NCBI RefSeq assembly: GCF_009936215.1
Contig: NZ_AP019551.1
Coordinates: forward strand, 1,078,708 to 1,142,707
DNA from: Athalassotoga saccharophila
Lineage (GTDB): Bacteria; Thermotogota; Thermotogae; Mesoaciditogales; Mesoaciditogaceae
Length of the DNA: 64,000 bases
Reading direction: 5' to 3'
A program made the translations under genes and the position numbers. The notes beneath the pieces were generated by a model, which was not told the origin of the DNA, did no database searches, and saw only the letters and a list, made by a program, of their open reading frames with translations. Positions within the stretch are counted from its first letter, which is position 1, and each line of letters begins with the position of its first letter. Positions 26,903 through 35,592 of the stretch are shown here, in pieces.

Positions 26903-28438
26903 CTACAATGGTATATTTCCATGCTTTTTGGCAGGTTTTCCTTCAACCTTTGAAGAGAGGATCTCAAGTGCGCGTATTATTTTTTCTCTCGTTTCAGATG
27001 GAAGAATAACGGTATCAACATACCCTCTCGATGCCGCAACGTACGGGTTAGAAAATGTTTCTGCGTATTCCTTTATCTTTTCAGATCTTGTTTTTTCCGG
27101 ATCGGAAGAATTCTTTATTTCATTTCTGAAGATAATATTAGCGGCACCGTCTGCCCCCATAACCGCTATCTCGGCACTCGGCCAAGCCATCACGAGATCT
27201 GCTCCGAGATGCTTACTTCCCATCGCTATATAGGCACCACCGTAATCCCGTCGAGTTATCACCGTTATTTTCGGAACTGAGGCCTCGCTGTAGGCAAAGA
27301 GTAACTTTGCTCCATGTCTTATTATTCCGCCATATTCCTGTGATATTCCGGGCAAAAATCCCGGAGTATCTGCAAAGGTGAGGACAGGTATGTTAAAGGC
27401 ATCCAAAAATCTTATAAATCTCGCCGCTTTATCCGATGAGTCTATATCGAGGACACCGGCGAGTACTTTTGGTTGATTCGCGACTATTCCAACCACCCTT
27501 CCATTTATCCTTGCAAAACCCGTGATCATGGATCTTGCGAACTTCTGGTGGACCTCAAAGAAGGTTCCGGGATCCACGATTCTATTTATTATCTCGATCA
27601 TGTCGTATGGCTTATTCGAACTCTCCGGAATGATCGAATTTAGCGCTTCGTCCATCGGCAGATACACGGGAGAGGTAACGGAGGGCATCTCCATGTTGTT
27701 TGAAGGCAGGTATGAAAGTATTTTTTTAACTATCTCCATCGCGTCCTTATCGTCTTTTGCTATGAAATGGGCTACACCGCTTTTTGAGTTATGGACCTCT
27801 GCCCCGCCTAAATTTTCCTGCGTTACATCCTCGCCGGTGACGGCCTTTATAACTTCTGGTCCCGTTATGAACATTTTTGAGGTTTTGTCCACCATGATGA
27901 CGAAATCTGTGATCGCTGGAGAATAAACCGCTCCTCCCGCACACGGACCCGCAATGACCGTAATTTGTGGAATGACACCGGAGGCGAGTGTATTCCTGTA
28001 GAATATCTCTCCGTAGCCGTAAAGGGCGTCGACTCCTTCTTGAATTCTTGCACCACCTGAATCATTTATTCCGATAAGAGGTATTCCCATCTTCATTGCA
28101 AGATCTTGAATTTTGACGATCTTCTTTGCGTGCATCTCTCCGACAGATCCACCCTGGACGGTAAAGTCCTGAGAAAAGATCGCAACTTCACGTCCATTAA
28201 CCTTGCCAATCCCCGTGACAACGCCGTCTGCCGGAAAATACTTTTGATCGAGTCCGAAGTACGTGGATCTGTGTCTTATGTGATCGTCAACCTCGAAAAA
28301 GGTTCCATCGTCTACCAAAAGATCTATTCTTTCTCTCGCGGTTAACTTTCCCTCTTCATGCTGTTTTTTTATTCTTTCCGATCCTCCACCGGCCCTTATT
28401 ATTTCACGCCTTTGAAGTAAGTCTTTGTTTTTGTCCAA
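26903..28438 (-). CDS. Carboxyltransferase subunit (methylmalonyl-CoA decarboxylase alpha / propionyl-CoA carboxylase beta)
   Basis: 511 residues of the acyl-CoA carboxyltransferase family: GKLTARERIDLLVDDGTFFE near the start, the first oxyanion segment PLIGINDSGGARIQEGVDAL, and in the second half DTPGFLPGISQEYGGIIRHG and RRDYGGAYIAMGSKHLGADL. It moves CO2 between biotin and propionyl-/methylmalonyl-CoA. No beta (membrane Na+ pump) subunit or biotin carboxylase gene is nearby, so direction is undecided. The TTG directly after the epimerase stop is taken as start (GGAGG ten bases ahead); an upstream in-frame TTG lies inside the epimerase gene. Confidence 0.9.
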   Translation of the reverse strand: MDKNKDLLQRREIIRAGGGSERIKKQHEEGKLTARERIDLLVDDGTFFEVDDHIRHRSTYFGLDQKYFPADGVVTGIGKVNGREVAIFSQDFTVQGGSVGEMHAKKIVKIQDLAMKMGIPLIGINDSGGARIQEGVDALYGYGEIFYRNTLASGVIPQITVIAGPCAGGAVYSPAITDFVIMVDKTSKMFITGPEVIKAVTGEDVTQENLGGAEVHNSKSGVAHFIAKDDKDAMEIVKKILSYLPSNNMEMPSVTSPVYLPMDEALNSIIPESSNKPYDMIEIINRIVDPGTFFEVHQKFARSMITGFARINGRVVGIVANQPKVLAGVLDIDSSDKAARFIRFLDAFNIPVLTFADTPGFLPGISQEYGGIIRHGAKLLFAYSEASVPKITVITRRDYGGAYIAMGSKHLGADLVMAWPSAEIAVMGADGAANIIFRNEIKNSSDPEKTRSEKIKEYAETFSNPYVAASRGYVDTVILPSETREKIIRALEILSSKVEGKPAKKHGNIPL

Positions 28439-28439
28439 T

Positions 28440-28844
28440 TCAATCCTTCCTCCTTTCGACAAGTTCTATCATAACACCATTTGCATCCTTTGGGTGCACA
28501 AAGGTTACTATCGTGTTGTCTGCGCCGGCCGAGGGCTCGGACGTTATTCTATAACCCTGCGCTTTTAAATTTTTAGCAGTCTCGTAAATATCATCAACTT
28601 CGAAGGCTATATGGTTCAATCCTTCTCCACGCTTTTCTATGAATTTGGATATAGTGCCTGCGGGATCTTGATCCTCAAGCAATTCTATCCTTGTATCTCC
28701 AACCCTTATCATCATAACCTTTAGTTTTCTGTCCTCAAGGATCTCTTCCTTTCCTTCGAGGGAAAGCGGCCCTGTGTACAACTTAGAGGCCTGAGAGATT
28801 GATTTTACGGCTACACCGATATGATCGATCTTCTTCACCTTCAC
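28440..28844 (-). CDS. mce: Methylmalonyl-CoA epimerase
   Basis: A 134-residue VOC-fold (glyoxalase-like) protein. The metal-ligand segments are KIDHIGVAVKSI (His), IELLEDQD, GLNHIAFEVDDI (His) and VMIELVERR (Glu), the expected set for the cobalt/manganese site. It interconverts the R and S forms of methylmalonyl-CoA and so links the adjacent carboxyltransferase to a B12-dependent mutase, which is not in the window. It overlaps the radical SAM gene by four bases. Confidence 0.92.
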   Translation of the reverse strand: MKVKKIDHIGVAVKSISQASKLYTGPLSLEGKEEILEDRKLKVMMIRVGDTRIELLEDQDPAGTISKFIEKRGEGLNHIAFEVDDIYETAKNLKAQGYRITSEPSAGADNTIVTFVHPKDANGVMIELVERRKD

Positions 28845-30178
28845 AAGTTTTCCTCCTCCTTTAAAGATCGTTCTGAACTTTTGTAATGCTTAAGGTAAAG
28901 ATCCTGGACAAACCTCTTTAAATCGTTTATCTTTTCTATACCCATCGAACCCTTCCACCAGTAATGTATAAGCGCGCCTTTTAATATAAATGGATCGATG
29001 TCCGAAGGTATTTGATCCCTTTCGATCGCGTCCTTCCAGTCCAAAGATCCGGGTATGAGGGTGTACTCGTTCAAAAAAGGTTTTGCACCGAGTTTCTCTA
29101 TCCTCTCAATGTCTTCGAGAGCCGACTCGAAGGTCTGGCCGGGCAAACCTATTATAAGATAAACTCCTAAATTATCGTAAGTGAAACCAGCGTATTTTAG
29201 AATTTCAATGGCTCTTTCAAAGATTTGATTTGTAACCTTTCCTCCAGTCTTTTTTTGAAGGTACGGATCGCCGGTTTCGTAGCCTATCCTTACAGTTTTG
29301 AATTGCTTTATCATCATCAAAGAGGCTATCTCTTCATCAACGTACGCCGCATGTATCCCATTTGGAAGGTGGTACCTAATACCTTCCGGAAGATTTTTCA
29401 AGATGGTCTTAAATCTTTCTTTGTTAAAAAGAATGGCATCATCGTAAAATGCTATGTCCCTGACATTCATCTTTTTTAAAGAGAGAATTTCCTCTATGAC
29501 AGACTCCACACTTCTCGATTTAAATCCTTTTTGCCACGCTATACAATAAGTACATCTGAACGGGCATCCATAAGTTGTATGAACGACTGCCGAATCGAGT
29601 TCTTTATAAAAAGAGTAGTCTGGCGTTATCTTTTCAAACCAATCTTCGCCAACTACTCTTTCTATTTTTTTGCCGGTAAGTTTTTCTATGACTTCGTAAA
29701 CTTTTGGAATTCCGTCTCCAGCAACGATGACGTCTGCGCCTGAATTTTTGGCATGATCGAAAAGCAATGTTGGATAATTTCCTCCAAGAACGACTGGAGC
29801 ACCGAATTTATCTTTTAGGATCTTTATCGTCTCAAAAACTCCACCGTACCAATAAGTCATCATAGAAGTAACCAAAATCACATCGGGATCGAAGTCGAGA
29901 TCGTCTATGACTTTTAAAGGTGCACCGTATCTCTTGATACGCCTCGGTATACCATATTTCTTCAAATTTCCTATTACCTCGTGGTAAAATTTGCCCGTTC
30001 CATACATTCCTTCGTGGGCATTGTTGCCGGGCAATTTTCTGTCCAAAAGATCGAGTAACCTCACCTCGATGCCGGCCATTTTAAGGGCTTTTGCTATGTA
30101 CAAAAGTCCAACAGGCTTAAGCCAGAAATCGTAGGCCGATACATCGTGAATATATGGATTAACAAGAAGAACTTTCAT
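28841..30178 (-). CDS. B12-binding-domain radical SAM protein
   Basis: 445 residues. Residues about 1-150 form a cobalamin-binding-like Rossmann domain (MKVLLVNPYIHDVSAYDF, KPVGLLYIAKALKMAGIEV, VLGGNYPTLLFDHA). The radical SAM motif follows as YGCPFRCTYCIAWQKG (CxxxCxxC, about residues 204-212), then IAFYDDAILFN and a TIM-barrel rest with KPFLNEYTLIPGS. The substrate is unknown; members of this broad class methylate or rearrange lipids, tetrapyrroles or peptides. It overlaps coaX by 20 bases within a cofactor operon. Confidence 0.85.
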   Translation of the reverse strand: MKVLLVNPYIHDVSAYDFWLKPVGLLYIAKALKMAGIEVRLLDLLDRKLPGNNAHEGMYGTGKFYHEVIGNLKKYGIPRRIKRYGAPLKVIDDLDFDPDVILVTSMMTYWYGGVFETIKILKDKFGAPVVLGGNYPTLLFDHAKNSGADVIVAGDGIPKVYEVIEKLTGKKIERVVGEDWFEKITPDYSFYKELDSAVVHTTYGCPFRCTYCIAWQKGFKSRSVESVIEEILSLKKMNVRDIAFYDDAILFNKERFKTILKNLPEGIRYHLPNGIHAAYVDEEIASLMMIKQFKTVRIGYETGDPYLQKKTGGKVTNQIFERAIEILKYAGFTYDNLGVYLIIGLPGQTFESALEDIERIEKLGAKPFLNEYTLIPGSLDWKDAIERDQIPSDIDPFILKGALIHYWWKGSMGIEKINDLKRFVQDLYLKHYKSSERSLKEEENL

Positions 30179-30932
30179 TTTTATGGCAATAGAAAACGGA
30201 TATTCCGCGCAAAGTCAAGTCGGGATCATACTCTTCTATCTTTGTCGAACTCTTTGATATTTCGGCTCCGTAGCCGCCTGTAGAGATGACTTTGAACTTT
30301 GTCGAAAATTCATCTTCAAAGAGAGAGACAAAACCATCTATCGCAAACATTGTGCCCATCATTATACCGGCCTGAATATTGGTAATCGTGTCTTTACCAA
30401 CTGGAGAATCTGGAAACTTAGCCTCAACTGTTGGAAGTTTTGCCGTATTTGTAAAAAGAGATTGAATGGCAGTTCTCGGACCGGGTAGAATCACACCGCC
30501 TTCATACCTGTCAGTTAGGATATCTATCGTTATTGCAGTTCCAAAATCTACAACTATGACATTTTTGTTGTAAATCTCTTTGGCGGCAATGACATTTGCT
30601 ATCCTGTCGGCACCAAGTTCATTTGGAGTCCAGACATTCCATTCTATCCAGTTAGCATCTTTTATCTTAACAAAGGTTGGACTTTTGTCCATGTATTTTT
30701 TACCGTAGTATTTGAATACTTCATTCAGACTCGGGACGACGGAGGCCACGCATATGTCCTCTATGATAGAAAATCTGTAGCCTGAAAAATCGAGAAAGTT
30801 CTTTATGTGAACTAAAAACTCATCTTCAGTCGATATATTCTTCGTGCTTATTCTCCATGTGTAAAATGATTTGTTTTCATTCATAAGTCCCATGACTACA
30901 TTCGTATTTCCAGCATCAATGGCTAAGAGCAT
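30159..30932 (-). CDS. coaX: Type III pantothenate kinase
   Basis: 257 residues with the CoaX ASKHA motifs: LLAIDAGNTNVVMGL (phosphate-1), ANVIAAKEIYNKNVIVVDFG (phosphate-2 region with DFGTAITID) and GGVILPGPRTA. It makes 4'-phosphopantothenate, the first step to CoA. Length is typical. It overlaps both neighbours, pdxT upstream and the radical SAM gene downstream. Confidence 0.95.
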   Translation of the reverse strand: MLLAIDAGNTNVVMGLMNENKSFYTWRISTKNISTEDEFLVHIKNFLDFSGYRFSIIEDICVASVVPSLNEVFKYYGKKYMDKSPTFVKIKDANWIEWNVWTPNELGADRIANVIAAKEIYNKNVIVVDFGTAITIDILTDRYEGGVILPGPRTAIQSLFTNTAKLPTVEAKFPDSPVGKDTITNIQAGIMMGTMFAIDGFVSLFEDEFSTKFKVISTGGYGAEISKSSTKIEEYDPDLTLRGISVFYCHKNESSSC

Positions 30933-31494
30933 TTTCTACCATCCTCTTGAAAAATTCATGGATTCTCGTGTCTTCTGAAAGTTCGGGGTGAAAGGTTGAT
31001 GCGATTACATTTTTATCCTTGACAAAAACGGGTTTTCCCCCATATGTACCGATGACTTCGACATGTCCAACACTCGTTATTATCGGTGCCCTTATGAATA
31101 CGGCGTCGAAGAGGTCACCGTCGAGTATAGACAATGGAATCATGGCATGGAAAGAGTCTATTTGCCTTCCATATCCATTTCTGCTTACAGCGACATCTAA
31201 AACTTTCAAAGAGTCCTGAACCGGGTTTGACACTTCATTTGCAAGCAGAATAAGACCAGCACACGTTCCGTAGACTGGGAAACCATTTCTTATTTTTTCT
31301 TTCAGAAGATCAAAAAGTCCGGTCAATTTGAGTAGTCTTAACATGGTGGTACTCTCTCCGCCAGGCATTATGAGTCCATCGACCTCTTCAAGAGTTTTCA
31401 CCGATTTAACACGAACTCCTTCTACACCTATTTTTGACAGCATGGCAAGGTGTTCTTCTATATCACCCTGCATTCCGAGAACGCCTATTTTCAT
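30916..31494 (-). CDS. pdxT: Pyridoxal 5'-phosphate synthase, glutaminase subunit
   Basis: 192 residues, a class I glutaminase: IGVLGMQGDIEEHLAML at the N-terminus, GLIMPGGESTTMLRL, the nucleophile elbow YGTCAGLILLA (Cys) and the ASTFHPELSED His/Glu pair. It feeds ammonia from glutamine to PdxS. It starts ten bases after pdxS, the normal pairing for the DXP-independent PLP pathway. Confidence 0.96.
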   Translation of the reverse strand: MKIGVLGMQGDIEEHLAMLSKIGVEGVRVKSVKTLEEVDGLIMPGGESTTMLRLLKLTGLFDLLKEKIRNGFPVYGTCAGLILLANEVSNPVQDSLKVLDVAVSRNGYGRQIDSFHAMIPLSILDGDLFDAVFIRAPIITSVGHVEVIGTYGGKPVFVKDKNVIASTFHPELSEDTRIHEFFKRMVENALSH

Positions 31495-31504
31495 TTGTGA
31501 GTTT

Positions 31505-32383
31505 TCACCAGCCTCTTTCCTGCAATTTTTCGGACAAAGTCGCTATTTCCTGACCTTCCATTGCCATACCTATATCTTCACTTATTCTTACAAGTTCATC
31601 TGGATCATCATAATGTAAAACTGCCTGAACTATCGCGCTGGCCATCTTGGATGGATTTGAAGATTTGAAAATTCCAGAACCTACGAAAACTCCGTCTGCA
31701 CCAAGTATCATCATCAAAGCGGCATCTGCAGGTGTCGCAACTCCACCTGCGGCAAAATTGACAACTGGTAATCTTCCGCGATCCTTTACCATTCTAACTA
31801 TTTCAACTGGAGCACCGATCTCTTTTGCATAATTCACGAGTTCCTCGTCGGCCATGCCTTTGACCATTCTTATAGCATCCATAACGGCACGCATGTGCTT
31901 GACCGCTTCAACGATATTTCCAGTTCCCGCCTCGCCTTTCGTCCTTATCATTGCGGCTCCTTCTGCTATCCTTCTTAGGGCCTCTCCCAGATCTCTCGCA
32001 CCGCAAACAAATGGAACTTTGAATTCATGTTTGTTTATATGGAACTTATCATCGGCAGGAGTTAAAACTTCACTTTCGTCTATGAAATCTACCCCGAGCG
32101 CTTCGAGGATCTTAGCCTCTGCTATGTGGCCTATCCTGACCTTGGCCATAACGGGAATAGAAACGCTCTCCATTATTCTTCTGATAAGTCCCACATCTGC
32201 CATTCTTGCAACCCCGCCGGCCTTTCTTATATCTGCCGGGACCCTTTCAAGAGCCATCACGGCCACCGCTCCTGCATCTTCGGCAATCTTTGCCTGTTCT
32301 GGAGTTGTAACATCCATAATGACTCCATTTTTAAACATATCGGCAAAACCTTCTTTTATTACCCATGTTCCTTTCTCGACCAT
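31505..32383 (-). CDS. pdxS: Pyridoxal 5'-phosphate synthase, PdxS subunit
   Basis: 292 residues, a strongly conserved TIM-barrel: [78 protein letters not shown] and [14 protein letters not shown]. It builds PLP from ribose 5-phosphate, glyceraldehyde 3-phosphate and ammonia. AGGAGG before the ATG at MVEKGTW fixes the start; an ATG six codons earlier overlaps the pncB stop region. Confidence 0.97.
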   Translation of the reverse strand: MVEKGTWVIKEGFADMFKNGVIMDVTTPEQAKIAEDAGAVAVMALERVPADIRKAGGVARMADVGLIRRIMESVSIPVMAKVRIGHIAEAKILEALGVDFIDESEVLTPADDKFHINKHEFKVPFVCGARDLGEALRRIAEGAAMIRTKGEAGTGNIVEAVKHMRAVMDAIRMVKGMADEELVNYAKEIGAPVEIVRMVKDRGRLPVVNFAAGGVATPADAALMMILGADGVFVGSGIFKSSNPSKMASAIVQAVLHYDDPDELVRISEDIGMAMEGQEIATLSEKLQERGW

Positions 32384-32397
32384 ATCAAAACACCTCC

Positions 32398-33678
32398 TCA
32401 TAAAATAACCTTTTCAAGTCTTGAAAGATCTCCTTTTTTTCTTCCCACCTTTGCACAAGGCTTTCCATCAACCTCTACTATATCGGCAGTTATGTCTATT
32501 TTTTCTCTCAAAAGTGAAGATCCTACACCGTAAGAATCGACAGGAACTCCTAATTTTTCGAATAAAGCGATCTTTTCGGCGTTGAACCCTCCCGAGACGA
32601 CTATCTTGAGATTGTTCATTCCCATCTTATCGAACTCTTGCCTTGCCTTCCATACAAGTTCGGGACAGACACCCAAAGAGTTCTCGTTGATAGGTGTAAC
32701 TGATTTATCTCTGAGAGTTCCAGATGTATCAAATCTGACTCCCCATATTTTACCTTTCCCACTTCCTATGACTGTATTCAAATCGGAAGAAGGAGAATAT
32801 TTTTTGCCTGTGACGTGCTCGTAAAAATCGATCATCATTTTTTTAGTCGTCCCTATAACATCGTTGTCCCAATCTACGAGAATTATCCTGTTAACATCTG
32901 GCGGAACGTGCTCGTCAAATTTTATTGCGGCCATAGATGTAGAACCGTGGTAGGCGGCTATCAATGCATGAGGTACGGTACCTATACCCTTGGCGCCCCA
33001 GTAATCGGCATTGGCATCCGTTGAGACGACGTTGGCGCCGGCCTTAAATGCGGCGTAACCATCTGTGGCCTGAACCCAGTAATGATCAAACCTTGCAGAA
33101 AAGAAAAGGATCTGTTTTCCATTTGCGGCCTTGACCACGCGTCTGACGGCCGTGGCAGAGGAAGTGCCGCGTGCTATCACTCCAAGCAATACGGTCTCGA
33201 GATATCCAAAATAAATCGGATCTCCTTCCACTGTCATTATTGGCTCCATTTCCCTTGCTTCTTCTCCATCGTAGAGTGCCTTTATCTCTATTTCGTTGAA
33301 CTTATCAACCCACAGTGCGTTCATAGCCTCGCGAAGATCCCATCTTTTTCTGTTTATCTTTTCTAAGTCTTTTCTGTTCATGTCAAGGACGGCATTTTGA
33401 AGTTCCCTCTCTGCCACAAGCAATTCTTCAAAGAGTCTTTGTGCTTTTTCTTCGTCTTTAAAGTATCCAGTACACAACTTCAAGATCGCAAGTGCCTCGT
33501 CTATTCCAACGATTACGGCATCTTTTCGTGGAAAGAATTGGTAAAGCACGCGTGGATGGTGGTTATCTTTTTTCAAAACTTCTACATATCTCGTGAAATA
33601 CTTGTCTGAATAGTATCCCGCACGGATTCTATCTATAGGAACCTTAAAAACCCTTGGATCAAGTCTTTCACCGCGCAT
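32398..33678 (-). CDS. pncB: Nicotinate phosphoribosyltransferase
   Basis: 426 residues in the NAPRT family: the N-terminal [20 protein letters not shown] segment, [39 protein letters not shown] (with the conserved histidine), [13 protein letters not shown] and [20 protein letters not shown] as the phosphate-binding part. It converts nicotinate and PRPP to nicotinate mononucleotide. The nicotinamidase gene lies just upstream, so the pair forms a nicotinamide salvage route to NAD. Confidence 0.9.
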   Translation of the reverse strand: MRGERLDPRVFKVPIDRIRAGYYSDKYFTRYVEVLKKDNHHPRVLYQFFPRKDAVIVGIDEALAILKLCTGYFKDEEKAQRLFEELLVAERELQNAVLDMNRKDLEKINRKRWDLREAMNALWVDKFNEIEIKALYDGEEAREMEPIMTVEGDPIYFGYLETVLLGVIARGTSSATAVRRVVKAANGKQILFFSARFDHYWVQATDGYAAFKAGANVVSTDANADYWGAKGIGTVPHALIAAYHGSTSMAAIKFDEHVPPDVNRIILVDWDNDVIGTTKKMMIDFYEHVTGKKYSPSSDLNTVIGSGKGKIWGVRFDTSGTLRDKSVTPINENSLGVCPELVWKARQEFDKMGMNNLKIVVSGGFNAEKIALFEKLGVPVDSYGVGSSLLREKIDITADIVEVDGKPCAKVGRKKGDLSRLEKVIL

Positions 33679-33682
33679 CAGC

Positions 33683-34219
33683 CTACCTCCATTTCTCTAC
33701 TCGAGCGCCAAGGACATTTTTCATCTGGTCAATGGCGAATAGATGTAATTTCTCGTCGTAAGTGCCGGTGGCATCTTCGTAAACTAAAACATCGTAATCC
33801 CTGTTCTTTAATTCCTCAACCGTGTACATAACACATATATTCGTATCGACGCCACAAATTTCTATTTTGAAAGGAGAGAGTTTTTTTAAAATCTCGTCAA
33901 GATTCGTTCCAAAAAAGGCCGAAAAACGTCTTTTTAGAATGAAGATTGAATTCTCATAATCTTTTATGGTCTCTTTCAAATCATCGAAGAGTTCAGAACC
34001 GTAGGTGTTTTTAACGCAATGGGGTGGAAAACGTTTGAATTCAAGATCATCTTTATCGTGCCAATCTTTTGTGAAGATAATGGTGTAATCCTTTGAGATT
34101 CTATCCCTTACAATATCAAGCACAGCAGGCTTTACAAACTCGGCCTTTTCAAAATAAAGCGCACCTTTTTTTGTGACAAAGTCATTTTGCATGTCTATAA
34201 CCATAAGCAAATCATTCAT
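33683..34219 (-). CDS. pncA: Nicotinamidase / isochorismatase-family hydrolase
   Basis: 178 residues with the cysteine-hydrolase triad: Asp in MVIDMQNDFVTKKGAL, Lys in TIIFTKDWHDKDD, Cys in ICGVDTNICVMYTVEEL; KDWHDKDD and the following RFPPHC resemble the metal site of nicotinamidases. It deamidates nicotinamide to nicotinate for PncB, whose gene starts four bases after its stop. First gene of the ten-gene cofactor operon. Confidence 0.88.
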   Translation of the reverse strand: MNDLLMVIDMQNDFVTKKGALYFEKAEFVKPAVLDIVRDRISKDYTIIFTKDWHDKDDLEFKRFPPHCVKNTYGSELFDDLKETIKDYENSIFILKRRFSAFFGTNLDEILKKLSPFKIEICGVDTNICVMYTVEELKNRDYDVLVYEDATGTYDEKLHLFAIDQMKNVLGARVEKWR

Positions 34220-34232
34220 TAACTCTCACCAT

Positions 34233-34260
34233 GTTATATTTTAACACAATTATGAACAAA
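34233..34260 (-). promoter_or_regulatory. Promoter of the cofactor operon
   Basis: On the minus strand TTTGTT (34255-34260) and TATAAC (34233-34238) are 16 bases apart, ending 13 bases before the pncA ATG. The leader would be very short. Confidence 0.45.
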
Positions 34261-34296
34261 GGCATCCGTCGTGTGTGCATATACTTCACACGGCTA

Positions 34297-34325
34297 TTTA
34301 TAATTTGAATTTTGTTTGGTATAAT
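34297..34325 (+). promoter_or_regulatory. Extended -10 promoter of the rubrerythrin/ABC operon
   Basis: TGGTATAAT ends at 34325; its -10 hexamer TATAAT (34320-34325) is 17 bases from TTTATA (34297-34302). It lies 38 bases before the ATG of the rubrerythrin-like gene. Confidence 0.6.
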
Positions 34326-34363
34326 AAAACGAATGTCAATTTTTTTCACAAGGAGGGTTAACC

Positions 34364-34837
34364 ATGAATGATATGTACGCTCCAAATGAGATTTTTGAAA
34401 TGGCTGTCAAAATAGAAAAAGATGGTGAAAAGTTTTACTCTTACCTTGCCAAAAGTTTCGAAAACCCGGCAAAAAAAGAACTGTTCTCGTATTTAGCAGC
34501 CCAGGAGGCACAGCACGCGAAGGATTTTGAAAGAATATCCAAAGAAATAATAGATGAAATAGATCCCGAGTTGTGGGCCGAAGCAAAACCTTACCTTGAA
34601 AGTATCGTAAATGGAAGGATCTTCCCCTCGTTGGACGAGATGGTATCAAAATCAAAATACATGGACATGAACGAGATCGTTGATTTCGCGCTTTCCATAG
34701 AAAAAGAAACCATCGTCTTTTACGATCAAATACTCGATACATCAAAAAAGCCAAAGGTACGTGAGATTCTTGAAAAAATAATTCACGAGGAGTTAGGTCA
34801 CGTTCAGAGGTTATTGAAGATAAAGGGTGAGATATGA
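34364..34837 (+). CDS. Rubrerythrin/ferritin-like diiron protein
   Basis: 157 residues of a four-helix ferritin-like bundle. The diiron ligands are visible as EKDGEKFYSYLA, EAQHAKDFERI (ExxH), EKETIVFYDQIL and HEELGHVQRLL (ExxH). The rubredoxin-like iron site of classical rubrerythrin is absent. Peroxide reduction or iron handling is likely. AAGGAGG precedes the ATG, and the stop overlaps the ABC ATPase start (ATGA), an uncommon partner. Confidence 0.85.
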   Translation: MNDMYAPNEIFEMAVKIEKDGEKFYSYLAKSFENPAKKELFSYLAAQEAQHAKDFERISKEIIDEIDPELWAEAKPYLESIVNGRIFPSLDEMVSKSKYMDMNEIVDFALSIEKETIVFYDQILDTSKKPKVREILEKIIHEELGHVQRLLKIKGEI

Positions 34838-35592
34838 CGGAACTTGTAAAAGTTTCAAATTTAAAGAAGAATTTTGGAACCTTTACAGCCGTTAAATCCA
34901 TAAATTTTAGCGTAAAGTCGGGAGAAATCTATGGTTTCTTAGGTCCAAATGGTGCCGGTAAGACTACGACTATAAGGATGCTTACCGGCATTCTTACGCC
35001 CACAGGCGGGAAGATAGAAATATGCGGCCTCGATCTTCTAACGCATCCTTTGGAGGTTAAATCACAAATAGGTGTTGTCCCGGATGAGCCAAAACTCTAT
35101 GAAAATCTTACCGGACAGGAATTCCTTGAATTTGTGGGATCTATCTTTTCGATGGACAAAAATGAGATGAAAAAAAGAATAGAAGAACTCTGTGATGCGT
35201 TCGAAATAAATTTCTTAGAAAAGTTCATAGGCGATTATTCTCACGGCATGAAACAAAAATTGATGCTCACTTCTGTACTCATGAGAAGGCCAAAAGTGAT
35301 TTTTTTGGACGAGGCAACGGTGGGTCTCGATGCGAAAAGCGCAAAGATTTTGAAGATGCTTTTGAGAAAGTATGCAGATGAAGGATCGAGCATTTTCATG
35401 ACCACACATGTGCTCGAGATCGCAGAAAAGATGTGCGATAGAATAGGCATAATAAATGCCGGAGAGATAATAGCCGAAGGTACTCTTTCAGATCTCAGAA
35501 ATGAATCTGGAAAGCAATCTCTCGAAGACATCTTCTTACAGTTGACAGGTTCAACGGACGAAGAGGTAAGGGAAATAATACAAAATCTATGA
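34834..35592 (+). CDS. ABC exporter ATP-binding protein
   Basis: 252 residues with Walker A LGPNGAGKTTTIRML, signature DYSHGMKQKLMLTSVL (SHGMK variant), Walker B VIFLDEATVGLD and switch MTTHVLEIAEKMC. These are features of CcmA/NatA-like export ATPases. It overlaps the diiron gene before it and the permease gene after it by four bases each, so the three are made together. Confidence 0.9.
   Translation: MTELVKVSNLKKNFGTFTAVKSINFSVKSGEIYGFLGPNGAGKTTTIRMLTGILTPTGGKIEICGLDLLTHPLEVKSQIGVVPDEPKLYENLTGQEFLEFVGSIFSMDKNEMKKRIEELCDAFEINFLEKFIGDYSHGMKQKLMLTSVLMRRPKVIFLDEATVGLDAKSAKILKMLLRKYADEGSSIFMTTHVLEIAEKMCDRIGIINAGEIIAEGTLSDLRNESGKQSLEDIFLQLTGSTDEEVREIIQNL

Noticed and set aside
34268-34293. Hairpin CGTGTG...CACACG with partial likeness to the reverse strand near 57762
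   Set aside because: The stem is six bp with an 11-base loop, and the likeness is about 12 bases of low-complexity GT/AT sequence.
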